Of a stretch of 25,222 nucleotides of DNA, positions 1-7,304 are shown one piece after another. Numbering within the stretch: position 1 is the first letter of the stretch; every line of letters begins with the position of its first letter. The translations under genes were made by a program, and so were the position numbers. Origin of the DNA: an uncultured Flavobacteriales bacterium (GTDB lineage: Bacteria > Bacteroidota > Bacteroidia > Palsa-965); the NCBI GenBank assembly GCA_937974275.1, contig CALJIF010000048.1, positions 1-25,222 on the forward strand, given 5' to 3'. The notes below the pieces were generated by a model. The model was given only the letters and a program-made list of their open reading frames with translations. It was not told the DNA's origin and ran no database searches.

Positions 1-153
1 GTATACGAAACAGGCATTGCCACTGCGATTTACGAAGTGAAAGGCAAAAAGACATCAGGCACATACAAATACCTGACGATTTGGAAAAATGTAAATAACA
101 CGTGGCTGATTGTTGCCGATACGTGGAACAGCCTTCCGGAAATGCCTGAATAA
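1..153 (+). CDS. SnoaL/NTF2-like (DUF4440-type) protein, C-terminal fragment
   Basis: Frame 1 is open from the window edge to a TAA and gives the last 50 residues of a protein whose start lies outside the window. The end has a run reading YLTIWKN, then TWLIVADTWNS. This pattern of two final beta strands is characteristic of SnoaL-like/DUF4440 members of the NTF2 fold, where a Gly-Tyr-Leu strand precedes a strand in which Trp and Asp alternate. Such proteins form small cone-shaped ligand-binding or enzymatic domains, and no specific substrate can be read from this tail. It converges on the peroxidase gene 7 bp downstream, and no terminator hairpin is visible between them. The family call is moderately secure; the function is unknown. 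Confidence 0.6.
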   Translation, partial: VYETGIATAIYEVKGKKTSGTYKYLTIWKNVNNTWLIVADTWNSLPEMPE

Positions 154-160
154 AGAGGAA

Positions 161-712
161 TTATTTTCCTTCCAGCCAATTTACAATCTTGTCGCAAGTA
201 GGCTTTTCGCGAGGAGAAACATGCCCCACGTAATTTCCGTTTTCATCGATCATGAACTTTTGGAAATTCCATGATACGGCAGCATCTTCTACTCCATTTT
301 CATCTTTTGTGGTCAACCATTTGTACAGCGGGTGCATATCATCTCCTTTAACCGAGATTTTTTCCATCATCTGAAACGTCACATTGTATTCACCGGTACA
401 AAAGGTTTTAATTTCTTTATTACTACCCGGTTCCTGACGGGCGAAGTTGTTTGCGGGAAAGCCCGATATCATAAACTTTCCGTCCTTGCCATACTTGTCG
501 TACAACTTTTGTAACTCCGTGTATTGTGGCGTTAAACCACATTTAGAAGCGACGTTAACGATTAGCACCTTTTTACCTTTCAACGAAGAGAAATCGTATT
601 CCACACCGTCAATATTTTTTGCCTTAAAATCGTATAACGTTTTACGGGTTGTTTCTCCGCTGAAGGAAAGAGAAAGGACCGCTACTAGAATTAGGGTTAG
701 GGATGTTTTCAT
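161..712 (-). CDS. Exported glutathione peroxidase-family (thioredoxin-dependent type) peroxidase
   Basis: This 183-residue protein reduces hydrogen or lipid peroxides. Residues 1 to about 19 form a signal peptide, so it should act in the periplasm or at the envelope. The peroxidatic Cys58 lies in NVASKCGLTPQY, and the tetrad partners Gln93 (QEPGS), Trp148 and Asn149 (SWNF) are all present. Cys105 occupies the position of the resolving cysteine of thioredoxin-dependent plant and bacterial enzymes, while the non-essential middle cysteine is replaced by Ala87 (GFPANNF). This suggests reduction by a thioredoxin-like partner rather than glutathione. Length fits the family plus a leader. The start at the ATG beginning the signal peptide is well supported. 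A near-match -7 box (TAACTTTA on the minus strand, 732-739) lies about 20 bp upstream. It is divergent from the next gene. Confidence 0.93.
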   Translation of the reverse strand: MKTSLTLILVAVLSLSFSGETTRKTLYDFKAKNIDGVEYDFSSLKGKKVLIVNVASKCGLTPQYTELQKLYDKYGKDGKFMISGFPANNFARQEPGSNKEIKTFCTGEYNVTFQMMEKISVKGDDMHPLYKWLTTKDENGVEDAAVSWNFQKFMIDENGNYVGHVSPREKPTCDKIVNWLEGK

Positions 713-817
713 TTTTTAATGATTGAGGTATTAAAGTTAAGAATAATGAAACGTAGCAAGAATTCTATTTTGTTTAGTAACTTTTGCATTGTTGATAGTT
801 ATAACAAATAAAAGTTA

Positions 818-1357
818 ATGAAGTTCATAATAACTCTTTTCATTATTGTAAGCTTGGGTGCAACAGCACAAAAAAAAGATAAATACTGCACGATTTACAA
901 TAACATAATTCATGACGAACAATTGGTTAAAAAGATCAATCGTCATTTAAAAACTAAAGGAAACAAGGAAATATTTCTATTGTTAGATACTGTGATTCGA
1001 AACGAGGACGTGCTTGTAACATTTCGGGACACGCTTGTTCCGAGATATTTGAAACGCAAAACGTTCGACTCGTTGCGTAAAGTCGTGACAAGCAATATCA
1101 ATATTAGTGAAAGTTGTGTGGGAAATGTTTACGATAAGTGGAATCAAGGGAAATACTGGGTAATGAATACTGATGGATCCAAAGGAAACTTTCTGGGTGT
1201 GCGAATTTCTACAATGCAGGGAGAATACGATTATTCTGAATGTGAATATGGCGTGCGATCTGTATGGATTCTGTACGAATTTAACAATGATGAAATTCGA
1301 AAACGATGGGTTCATTTTGGCACAACAGGCACACCTGATATAAGATTATTCGATTAA
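818..1357 (+). CDS. Exported protein of unknown function
   Basis: A 179-residue protein I do not recognise. Residues 1-17 (MKFIITLFIIVSLGATAQ) are a convincing signal peptide ending before a Gln, as is common in Bacteroidota, so the product is exported. The mature part is basic in its first half, with Lys-rich segments, then has an aromatic and Tyr/Trp-rich second half (WNQGKYWVMN, SVWILYEFNN, KRWVHFGT) that looks beta-rich. Three cysteines (in YCTIY, ESCVG and SECEYG) could allow a disulfide. It lacks a type IX tail and membrane helices. It stands alone: divergent from the peroxidase and 110 bp before the ccm operon. A weak promoter candidate (TAACTTTTG, 778-786) precedes it. Its composition appears more AT-rich than the ccm genes, which could mean a lineage-specific gene. 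Confidence 0.75.
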   Translation: MKFIITLFIIVSLGATAQKKDKYCTIYNNIIHDEQLVKKINRHLKTKGNKEIFLLLDTVIRNEDVLVTFRDTLVPRYLKRKTFDSLRKVVTSNINISESCVGNVYDKWNQGKYWVMNTDGSKGNFLGVRISTMQGEYDYSECEYGVRSVWILYEFNNDEIRKRWVHFGTTGTPDIRLFD

Positions 1358-1455
1358 AATGGAAAGGTGTGTAACAGCAACGGCAAGCAGGGTGCGATTT
1401 GTTATTTGCATTTCAATTTTGAATTCTTTAAACGTTCATTATCTGCAGCAACCAT

Positions 1456-1463
1456 TACCTTTG
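1456..1463 (+). promoter_or_regulatory. Bacteroidota -7 promoter box ahead of ccmB
   Basis: TACCTTTG is an exact match to the Bacteroidota housekeeping -7 consensus TAnnTTTG. It ends only 4 bases before the ccmB ATG, so if used it would give a leaderless or nearly leaderless transcript. I do not see a -33 TTG at the usual spacing; the nearest TTTG upstream (1418-1421) is too far. A chance match is possible. Confidence 0.45.
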
Positions 1464-1467
1464 CTTC

Positions 1468-2127
1468 ATGTGGACACGCCAGATCGGTAAATTGGTAAAA
1501 CGCGAATTGTTGAACGAAACTCGTCAGCAATATGCCGTTTTCGGTATCATCCTGTTCGTTGTGTCCACCATTTTTATTGCGCGATTCAGTTTTAAAGCGG
1601 TTAAGGAAATCCCAACATGGAACGCGCTTTTTTGGATTATCATGCTGTTTGCCGCAGTTACGGGAATCGCCAGAAGCTTTGCCCAGGAATCGCGGGGAAA
1701 ATTATTGTATTTGTACACGGTTGCCGATCCTCGCGCGCTGCTGGTTGCAAAAATGATTTACAACAACATTTTGTTAGTCGCACTTGGACTGGCAGGCATA
1801 GCCATCTATGGTTTTCTGATTGGATTTCCTGCTCAAAATGTCGGGTTGTATATACTCGCTGTTGTGCTGGGATGTTCCGCATTGGCATCGGGTTTTACGA
1901 TGATTTCAGCAATTGCCTCGAAAGGAGGAAACAACTTCGCGTTGATGGCTATTTTGGGCTTCCCGGTTTTACTTCCGGTATTGATGGCAGGTATCCGCTT
2001 GTCTAAGTTTGCCGCCGATGGTTTAACAGGCGATGGCGCGTGGCAATATGCAGGATTGTTAATAGCTCTTAACGTCGCTGTTTCGGCACTTGCATACCTA
2101 TTATTTCCTTACCTTTGGCGCGATTAA
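1468..2127 (+). CDS. ccmB: Heme exporter subunit CcmB (ABC transporter permease)
   Basis: This 219-residue polytopic membrane protein matches CcmB, the permease of the CcmAB ABC complex that drives release of heme-loaded CcmE in System I cytochrome c maturation. The cytoplasmic start (KLVKRELLNETRQQYA) and the next segment, a helix followed by FSFKAVKEIPTWNALFWIIMLFAAV, follow the family layout. So does the loop RSFAQESRGKLLYLYTVADP, which carries the acidic/basic coupling region. About six hydrophobic helices follow and the length is typical (about 220). It is the first gene of the ccm block, with ccmC starting 13 bp downstream. The partner ATPase CcmA is not encoded in this window. The start is the first ATG and gives the expected N-terminal length. 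Confidence 0.95.
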   Translation: MWTRQIGKLVKRELLNETRQQYAVFGIILFVVSTIFIARFSFKAVKEIPTWNALFWIIMLFAAVTGIARSFAQESRGKLLYLYTVADPRALLVAKMIYNNILLVALGLAGIAIYGFLIGFPAQNVGLYILAVVLGCSALASGFTMISAIASKGGNNFALMAILGFPVLLPVLMAGIRLSKFAADGLTGDGAWQYAGLLIALNVAVSALAYLLFPYLWRD

Positions 2128-2140
2128 ATTATTCGCTTAA

Positions 2141-3163
2141 ATGCTGAGGAACTGGTGGAAATTTTTGGGTGTGCTGTTATTAGCATACAGCATTTATGCA
2201 GGATTAGCAACGCCTTTGGCTCCGGGAATTATTTCCGCAAAATCTTCTGCAACCTACACCTCTGATTCCACGTTCACTGTTACGGTTTTCGGTTACAATA
2301 CTCGTTTCCAAACCGAACAATCGGGCCTTCAGGCATGGTTAATGAATAACGACAAGCCGGTGTGCGCAACTCGAGTGGAAGTTATCGATGAAACACACGC
2401 CATTCTTCACTTTCCTCCGGTCGCTCCAATAAAAGATCCGCTATTCACGTTGAAGATGCACAGCGCAGGTGATGGTTTACTAGTAATGGAAAATGCCATT
2501 TGGACAGCTGATACCGTTACTGCTGGATTAACTCAAGTGTGCCAACCGAAAGTTGCATCCGAGGATCAAAACTATCATGCTTATCCGTTTCGCTATATTT
2601 TGTACGAATCGATACGAAACTTGTTTCTGCACGTTCCGATGTGGTTTGCCATGATCGCGTTGTTGTCATGGTCATTGTATAACAACTTCAAGTATTTACG
2701 CGGTTTTAATATCAATTACGATCATCGTGCTCACGAATCGGTTAAAGTGGCGTTGGTTTTCGGGATGCTTGGTCTGATTACCGGATCGCTTTGGGCACGC
2801 AGCACCTGGGGCGCATGGTGGGTAGATGATACAAAACTGAATGGCACAGCCATTACAATGCTTTCGTATCTGGCTTATCTCGTTTTGCGCAATAGTATTG
2901 AAGATGAACAAAAGCGTGCTCGTGTTTCTGCCATATACAGCATTTTCGCTTACGTGATGATGTTGGTTTTAATCGGATTATTGCCACGCCTTAACGACTC
3001 CTTGCATCCCGGCAATGGCGGTAATCCGGCATTCAGCAACTACGATTTGGACAATACCATGCGACCTGTATTTTATGCAGCGGTATTGGGATGGATTATT
3101 GTCGGAATCTGGATCAGCGGAATTCGTTATCGCATGCGTAAACTTAAAGAAGCGCACACATGA
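2141..3163 (+). CDS. ccmC: CcmC-type heme-handling protein with extra N-terminal extracytoplasmic domain
   Basis: CcmC attaches heme to the chaperone CcmE. Residues about 155-340 carry the core: a helix with His164 (LFLHVPMWF), the tryptophan-rich WWD-type motif WGAWWVDD at 223-230 followed by KLNGTAITM, and His289 (SLHPG). These fit the two axial heme ligands and the heme platform of CcmC. The usual protein is about 220-250 residues; this one is 340. The excess is N-terminal: an anchor helix (about 5-22), then about 125 residues (25-150) rich in beta-type alternation that should lie outside the membrane. That domain resembles nothing I recognise beyond a general Ig-like beta sandwich. The WWD motif has Asp where many homologues have an aromatic before the final Asp. 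The reading frame is open throughout and its stop overlaps the ccmD start (ATGA). Confidence 0.88.
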   Translation: MLRNWWKFLGVLLLAYSIYAGLATPLAPGIISAKSSATYTSDSTFTVTVFGYNTRFQTEQSGLQAWLMNNDKPVCATRVEVIDETHAILHFPPVAPIKDPLFTLKMHSAGDGLLVMENAIWTADTVTAGLTQVCQPKVASEDQNYHAYPFRYILYESIRNLFLHVPMWFAMIALLSWSLYNNFKYLRGFNINYDHRAHESVKVALVFGMLGLITGSLWARSTWGAWWVDDTKLNGTAITMLSYLAYLVLRNSIEDEQKRARVSAIYSIFAYVMMLVLIGLLPRLNDSLHPGNGGNPAFSNYDLDNTMRPVFYAAVLGWIIVGIWISGIRYRMRKLKEAHT

Positions 3164-3390
3164 AAAAATTAGCACTGCTTGTTATACTACTGATTTCATT
3201 TACCGGAACTGCTTTTTCACAAAGCAGCATGGATGAAGAGATCTTTAAAACATTGCGCGGTAACGCGTCTATGAATGTTGTGATTGTAGTTGCCATGCTT
3301 ATTCTGGCAGGAATATTTTTCTATTTATTCCGTCTGGATCGCAAGCTCAGTAAGTTGGAGCAAGAAGTTAATGAAGGGAAGAAATCATGA
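3160..3390 (+). CDS. ccmD: CcmD-like small membrane protein
   Basis: This 76-residue protein sits between ccmC and ccmE, where CcmD is expected. It has a signal-like hydrophobic N-terminus (1-20, ending FSQS), a short acidic linker, one transmembrane helix (about 38-57, MNVVIVVAMLILAGIFFYLF) and a charged C-terminal tail (RKLSKLEQEVNEGKK). CcmD family members are tiny single-helix proteins that stabilise the CcmC-CcmE complex and are conserved mainly in topology, so position and architecture are the main evidence. It overlaps ccmC upstream and ccmE downstream by ATGA four-base overlaps, implying translational coupling. If the N-terminal segment is a cleaved leader, the mature protein has one helix with its charged tail in the cytoplasm. 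Confidence 0.75.
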   Translation: MKKLALLVILLISFTGTAFSQSSMDEEIFKTLRGNASMNVVIVVAMLILAGIFFYLFRLDRKLSKLEQEVNEGKKS

Positions 3391-3782
3391 AGAAGACGCA
3401 CATCATTGCAATTGTAATAATTGCGGTTACCATTGCCAGCATGTTTACCATGTTGAACAACTCCAGTACCTATTCTGATTTCGAAGACGCGAAAGAAGCT
3501 GACCCGGAAGAGAGTGTTCATATTGCCGGAACGTTGGTTCGCGAAAAACCCATGGAGTATCGCCCTGAATTGGATCCCAATAAATTCACCTTCTACATGG
3601 CCGATCAAAAAGGCAATCAGCAAAAGGTGGTATTATTAAAATCAAAACCTCAGGACTTTGAACGTTCACAGCAAGTTGTGATCATCGGTAAAATGAAAGG
3701 CGATCATTTTGAAGCTAAAGATGTTTTGATGAAGTGTCCGTCGAAATACAATGACGGTAAGAATACGGCTGCAAATCCTTAA
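3387..3782 (+). CDS. ccmE: Heme chaperone CcmE, Cys-type (CxxxY)
   Basis: CcmE is a membrane-anchored periplasmic chaperone that binds heme covalently and passes it to CcmF. The 131-residue protein has an N-terminal anchor (5-23), then an OB-fold-like beta domain: HIAGTLVREK, FTFYMADQKG, VVLLKSKPQDF, QVVIIGKMKGDHFEAKDVLMKC. The canonical heme-binding motif is HxxxY; here it reads CPSKY, with Cys117 in place of His and Tyr121 conserved. CxxxY-type CcmE proteins are known from archaea and some bacteria (the so-called System I variant), usually with no CcmH. It overlaps the ccmD stop by four bases and lies 23 bp before ccmF. The C-terminal tail after the motif is short and polar. Confidence 0.92.
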   Translation: MKKTHIIAIVIIAVTIASMFTMLNNSSTYSDFEDAKEADPEESVHIAGTLVREKPMEYRPELDPNKFTFYMADQKGNQQKVVLLKSKPQDFERSQQVVIIGKMKGDHFEAKDVLMKCPSKYNDGKNTAANP

Positions 3783-3805
3783 ACGAATTAACGCTTACAA
3801 GTTTT

Positions 3806-6493
3806 ATGAAAAGCATCGACTACATCGGAGAGCAGGCATGGTGGGGACAATTAGGTCATGCTTTAGTAATTGTCGCATTTGTTACAGCGTTTTTCTCGGC
3901 ATTAATCAACTATTTCCGAACTAAAAGTCCGGAGCACAACGAGACCTGGAAAGGTACGGCGCGTCTATTTTTTAATATTCATGCGTTAGCAGTTGTTGGT
4001 ATTTTCCTGACGCTGTTGCTGATGTTGATTAATCATCGCTTCGAATACCAATATGTTTGGCAGCATTCGAAACGGGATCTTTCTATGAATTATATCCTGG
4101 CGTGTTTGTGGGAAGGTCAGGAAGGCAGCACGTTACTTTGGTTGTTGTGGCACAGTTTGATCGGATTGGTATTGATGCGAACCGCAAAAGATTGGGAAGC
4201 TCCTGTGCTTAGCGTATTATCGATGGTTCAGGTTTTTCTTGCCATGATGCTTCTGGGATTATATATCGGCGAAACACATATCGGTGCTTCACCATTTACT
4301 TTGATTCGGGAGCGGGAAGAAAATGTCGGATTACCATGGACGCAACTTGCCGATTATTTACAACGCGTTCCCATGTTTAAAGACGGGCGCGGATTAAATC
4401 CATTGTTACAAAACTATTGGATGACCATCCACCCTCCTACTCTGTTTCTGGGATTTGCGTTGGTAACAGTTCCTTTTGCTTTTGCAGTTGGAGCACTATT
4501 AACTAATCGCTTATACGACTGGCAGAAACCCGCACTGCCATGGGCATTTGCAGGAGTTGCGATTTTGGGAACCGGCATTTTGATGGGTGGTGCATGGGCA
4601 TACGAATCATTAAGTTTTGGCGGATTCTGGGCCTGGGATCCTGTTGAAAACGCATCTTTAGTGCCGTGGCTAACATTAGTTGGAGCTGCCCACGTGATGC
4701 TGATTTATCGCATTAAAGGACAATCCTTGTACACGACATTTTTTCTTACCGTCATTTCTTTTCTGCTGATCGTTTACTCAACGTTTCTTACGAAAAGTGG
4801 TGTATTGAGTGAAACCAGCGTTCACGCATTTACGGAAGACGGCCTCAATCAGGAACTGGTGTTGTTCATGGGATTTTTCCTGTGGTTTTCTATCGTGTTA
4901 ATGGCCAAGAAAAATTGGTTGCGTTGGGCGTACACCGGTATTACAGTTTTGGTGTTGATCATGTTTCTTCAAAACATGGTTGCAGTAGGCATGTTGATTT
5001 TACTGTTGACATCCATAACCGCGCTTATTATCGGTCATCGTTACTTCCCGAAAGAAGAAAAGGAAGAAGAGCTGTGGTCGCGGGAATTTTGGATGTTTAT
5101 AGGAGCAATAGTTATGCTGGTGGCATCCTTTCAAATCATATTTTACACGTCGTCTCCGGTCGTAAACAAGTTTTTGCGAATTGATTTCTTACACAACTTT
5201 TTTGTTTCCATGCACGAATCGCTGGGATGGAAATGGTTGAATACCTTGGCAGAAGCGCGCATTGCACCGGATGAAAATGTCGTCTACTTCTATAACAAGT
5301 GGCAAATTCCATTCGCGGTATTAGTTACGGTACTTATTGCAGTAACGCAGTTTTTCAAATACAAAAAAACCGACACGAAGCAATTGCGAAAACAACTCTT
5401 CTGGCCGTTTGTATTGGCGTTATTTGTTTCGGGAGTTTTATCTGCCATTATTTATTTCAATGAGTCTTTCGGGACATTGACAGCAAATAAGCAACGCATC
5501 ATCTTGATGAGTTCTGTACTATTTTTCTCTACCGTATTTGCCGTGTTGGCCAATGGCAGCTATTGGCTAAGTATTTTAAAAGGTAAAATTAAAAGTGCGG
5601 GTGCCAGCATCGCGCATATTGGTTTTGGCTTGTTACTGTTAGGGGCATTGATCAGCACATCTAAGAAAGACACAATTTCACAAAACACTTCCGAAACCGA
5701 TGTCACTTCCATTGCGCAAGAAGGCAATAACGCCGAGAATATTTATTTACGCAAAGGAGATACTTTACCCATGGGTGAATATCTTGTTACATACAGCAGT
5801 CGCAGTCGTGAAATAAAAGACGGAACACCTTACGTTTACTTTGCGGTAGATTTTCTTAAACCTCAAGAAACAGGAAAGGCTGAATATCAATTCACGTTAC
5901 GTCCGTTTATTCAGCTTAACCCGATGATGGGTAATGCGGCAGAACCGGACACCAGACATTTTTTACACAAGGACATTTATACTTTTATCAAATTCGTACC
6001 GATGACCTCATTGGAGGATTCGGCTTCTTCCACCGGTGATCAATTTGATGATCCAAAGAACTACACCATCGCCGTTGGTGATACGATTGCAGCTAACAGT
6101 AGTATTGCTATCTTGGACAGCGTGCGCAAGGTAAGCGAGTCGCATCCGTTGTATAAATCGGAAGAAATTGGAGTGAGTGCACATTTTACGGTTATTGACA
6201 ACAACATGCAACGCAGCAATCCTGTAGCCTATTATTTCGTTAATACCACAACCGGAAGTACTTCTCAACTCGACGCCAAAGATCCGAATACAGGTCTGAA
6301 ACTTACCTTCTGGAAAGTGCGTCCTGAGAATGGAAAGATTGATGTTTACATGGCCGAATTGTTGTCGAAGAAAAGTGATTTCATTGTGATGGAAGCTTCT
6401 GTTTTCCCTGCAATCAACATCCTGTGGATTGGCTGTCTGGTTATGATTATTGGCACATTCATCGCGTTGCGCGAGCGCATTCGCAGGAATTAA
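3806..6493 (+). CDS. ccmF: Cytochrome c heme lyase CcmF, long form
   Basis: CcmF ligates heme to apocytochrome c CXXCH sites on the outer face of the inner membrane. The 895-residue polytopic protein has the WWD signature GGFWAWDPVENASLVPW (272-288). The four expected histidines can be assigned by context: His209 (TIHPPTLFLGF), His296 (GAAHVML), His340 (SVHAFTED) and His604 (SIAHIGFG). About 15 helices run from residue 15 to 620. The region 620-865 is a large soluble domain, followed by a last helix (FPAINILWIGCLVMIIGTF) and a basic tail. Usual CcmF is about 630-680 residues, so the soluble C-terminal part is expanded by roughly 200. It follows ccmE closely and is 15 bp before the DUF2520 gene. 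Confidence 0.95.
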   Translation: MKSIDYIGEQAWWGQLGHALVIVAFVTAFFSALINYFRTKSPEHNETWKGTARLFFNIHALAVVGIFLTLLLMLINHRFEYQYVWQHSKRDLSMNYILACLWEGQEGSTLLWLLWHSLIGLVLMRTAKDWEAPVLSVLSMVQVFLAMMLLGLYIGETHIGASPFTLIREREENVGLPWTQLADYLQRVPMFKDGRGLNPLLQNYWMTIHPPTLFLGFALVTVPFAFAVGALLTNRLYDWQKPALPWAFAGVAILGTGILMGGAWAYESLSFGGFWAWDPVENASLVPWLTLVGAAHVMLIYRIKGQSLYTTFFLTVISFLLIVYSTFLTKSGVLSETSVHAFTEDGLNQELVLFMGFFLWFSIVLMAKKNWLRWAYTGITVLVLIMFLQNMVAVGMLILLLTSITALIIGHRYFPKEEKEEELWSREFWMFIGAIVMLVASFQIIFYTSSPVVNKFLRIDFLHNFFVSMHESLGWKWLNTLAEARIAPDENVVYFYNKWQIPFAVLVTVLIAVTQFFKYKKTDTKQLRKQLFWPFVLALFVSGVLSAIIYFNESFGTLTANKQRIILMSSVLFFSTVFAVLANGSYWLSILKGKIKSAGASIAHIGFGLLLLGALISTSKKDTISQNTSETDVTSIAQEGNNAENIYLRKGDTLPMGEYLVTYSSRSREIKDGTPYVYFAVDFLKPQETGKAEYQFTLRPFIQLNPMMGNAAEPDTRHFLHKDIYTFIKFVPMTSLEDSASSTGDQFDDPKNYTIAVGDTIAANSSIAILDSVRKVSESHPLYKSEEIGVSAHFTVIDNNMQRSNPVAYYFVNTTTGSTSQLDAKDPNTGLKLTFWKVRPENGKIDVYMAELLSKKSDFIVMEASVFPAINILWIGCLVMIIGTFIALRERIRRN

Positions 6494-6508
6494 ATCAAAT
6501 CCGGAAAC

Positions 6509-7303
6509 ATGAGTACTTCAAAAATTCATGGACTTCGAGTATGTCTGATCGGCTCCGGAAATGTTGCTACACGATTAGGGATTGCACTAAAGCACGCAGG
6601 TTCCGAAATTTTGATGGTGTACTCTCCTACCCGAAAAAATGCAGAAAAGCTTGGCAAGTTATTGGGTGCATCGGCAATTGACAATTTGCACAATTTACCG
6701 GATGATGTTGACGTGTTCATCGTTTGTACAAAAGACGATGCAATTAAGCCAATAGCGCGACATTTGCGAAAGAAAAACGCCTGTGTTATTCATACAGCCG
6801 GAAGCGTAAATATGGATGTACTGCGCTCCTGCAAATGGCATGGCGTTTTGTATCCGGTGCAAACATTGTCGGCTCAGCGGGAAGTTGATTTTAATACTAT
6901 TCCTATGCTGATTGAAGCGAACGGATCTAAATCAAAAACTGTTGTGCGTAAAATAGCCTCCTCGTTATCGGGGAAAGTCTATTGGATGAATTCTAATCAA
7001 CGACTTCATGTCCACCTGGCTGCAGTTTATGCCAATAATTTTGTGAATTACATGTACAGGGTAGCAGGAAAAATTTTGGAGGCACAAGACATTCCTTTCG
7101 ACATACTTCAGCCATTAATTGAAGAAACGGCGAATAAAGTAAAGAAGCTTTCTCCTGCCGATGCACAAACAGGTCCTGCCGTTCGTAACGATCAGCGTGT
7201 GCAGAAACTTCACAATGCCGCATTAAAATCATCACCGCGCTTACGAAAATTATACAAGGAAATTTCTCAAGCAATATATTTAGAGGCCTCAGTCCGAAAG
7301 TAA
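6509..7303 (+). CDS. Rossmann-fold + DUF2520 protein
   Basis: A 264-residue protein of the widespread bacterial Rossmann-like/DUF2520 architecture. The N-terminal NAD(P)-binding fold begins with strand VCLIGSGNVA (11-20), a GxGxxA dinucleotide loop. Further family markers are VIHTAGS, YPVQTLS, then the helical C-terminal DUF2520 part with HLAAVYANNFVNYMY and QTGPAVRND. The fold resembles ketopantoate reductase and F420-dependent NADP oxidoreductases, so a dehydrogenase is plausible, but the substrate is unknown. It sits 15 bp after ccmF and 1 bp before the HAD phosphatase gene, a pairing I recall as common in Bacteroidota, so it probably has no direct role in cytochrome maturation. The start is the ATG giving the Rossmann strand at residue 11. 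Confidence 0.88.
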   Translation: MSTSKIHGLRVCLIGSGNVATRLGIALKHAGSEILMVYSPTRKNAEKLGKLLGASAIDNLHNLPDDVDVFIVCTKDDAIKPIARHLRKKNACVIHTAGSVNMDVLRSCKWHGVLYPVQTLSAQREVDFNTIPMLIEANGSKSKTVVRKIASSLSGKVYWMNSNQRLHVHLAAVYANNFVNYMYRVAGKILEAQDIPFDILQPLIEETANKVKKLSPADAQTGPAVRNDQRVQKLHNAALKSSPRLRKLYKEISQAIYLEASVRK

Positions 7304-7304
7304 A

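Noticed and set aside
691..703. TTAGGGTTAGGG telomere-like repeat
   Set aside because: It is the reverse complement of codons for the signal peptide of the peroxidase gene and has only two copies, so chance.
1617..2006. Open frame of 129 codons on the plus strand inside ccmB
   Set aside because: Out of frame with a clear CcmB; the translation looks like Cys/Arg-rich shadow sequence with no recognisable domain.
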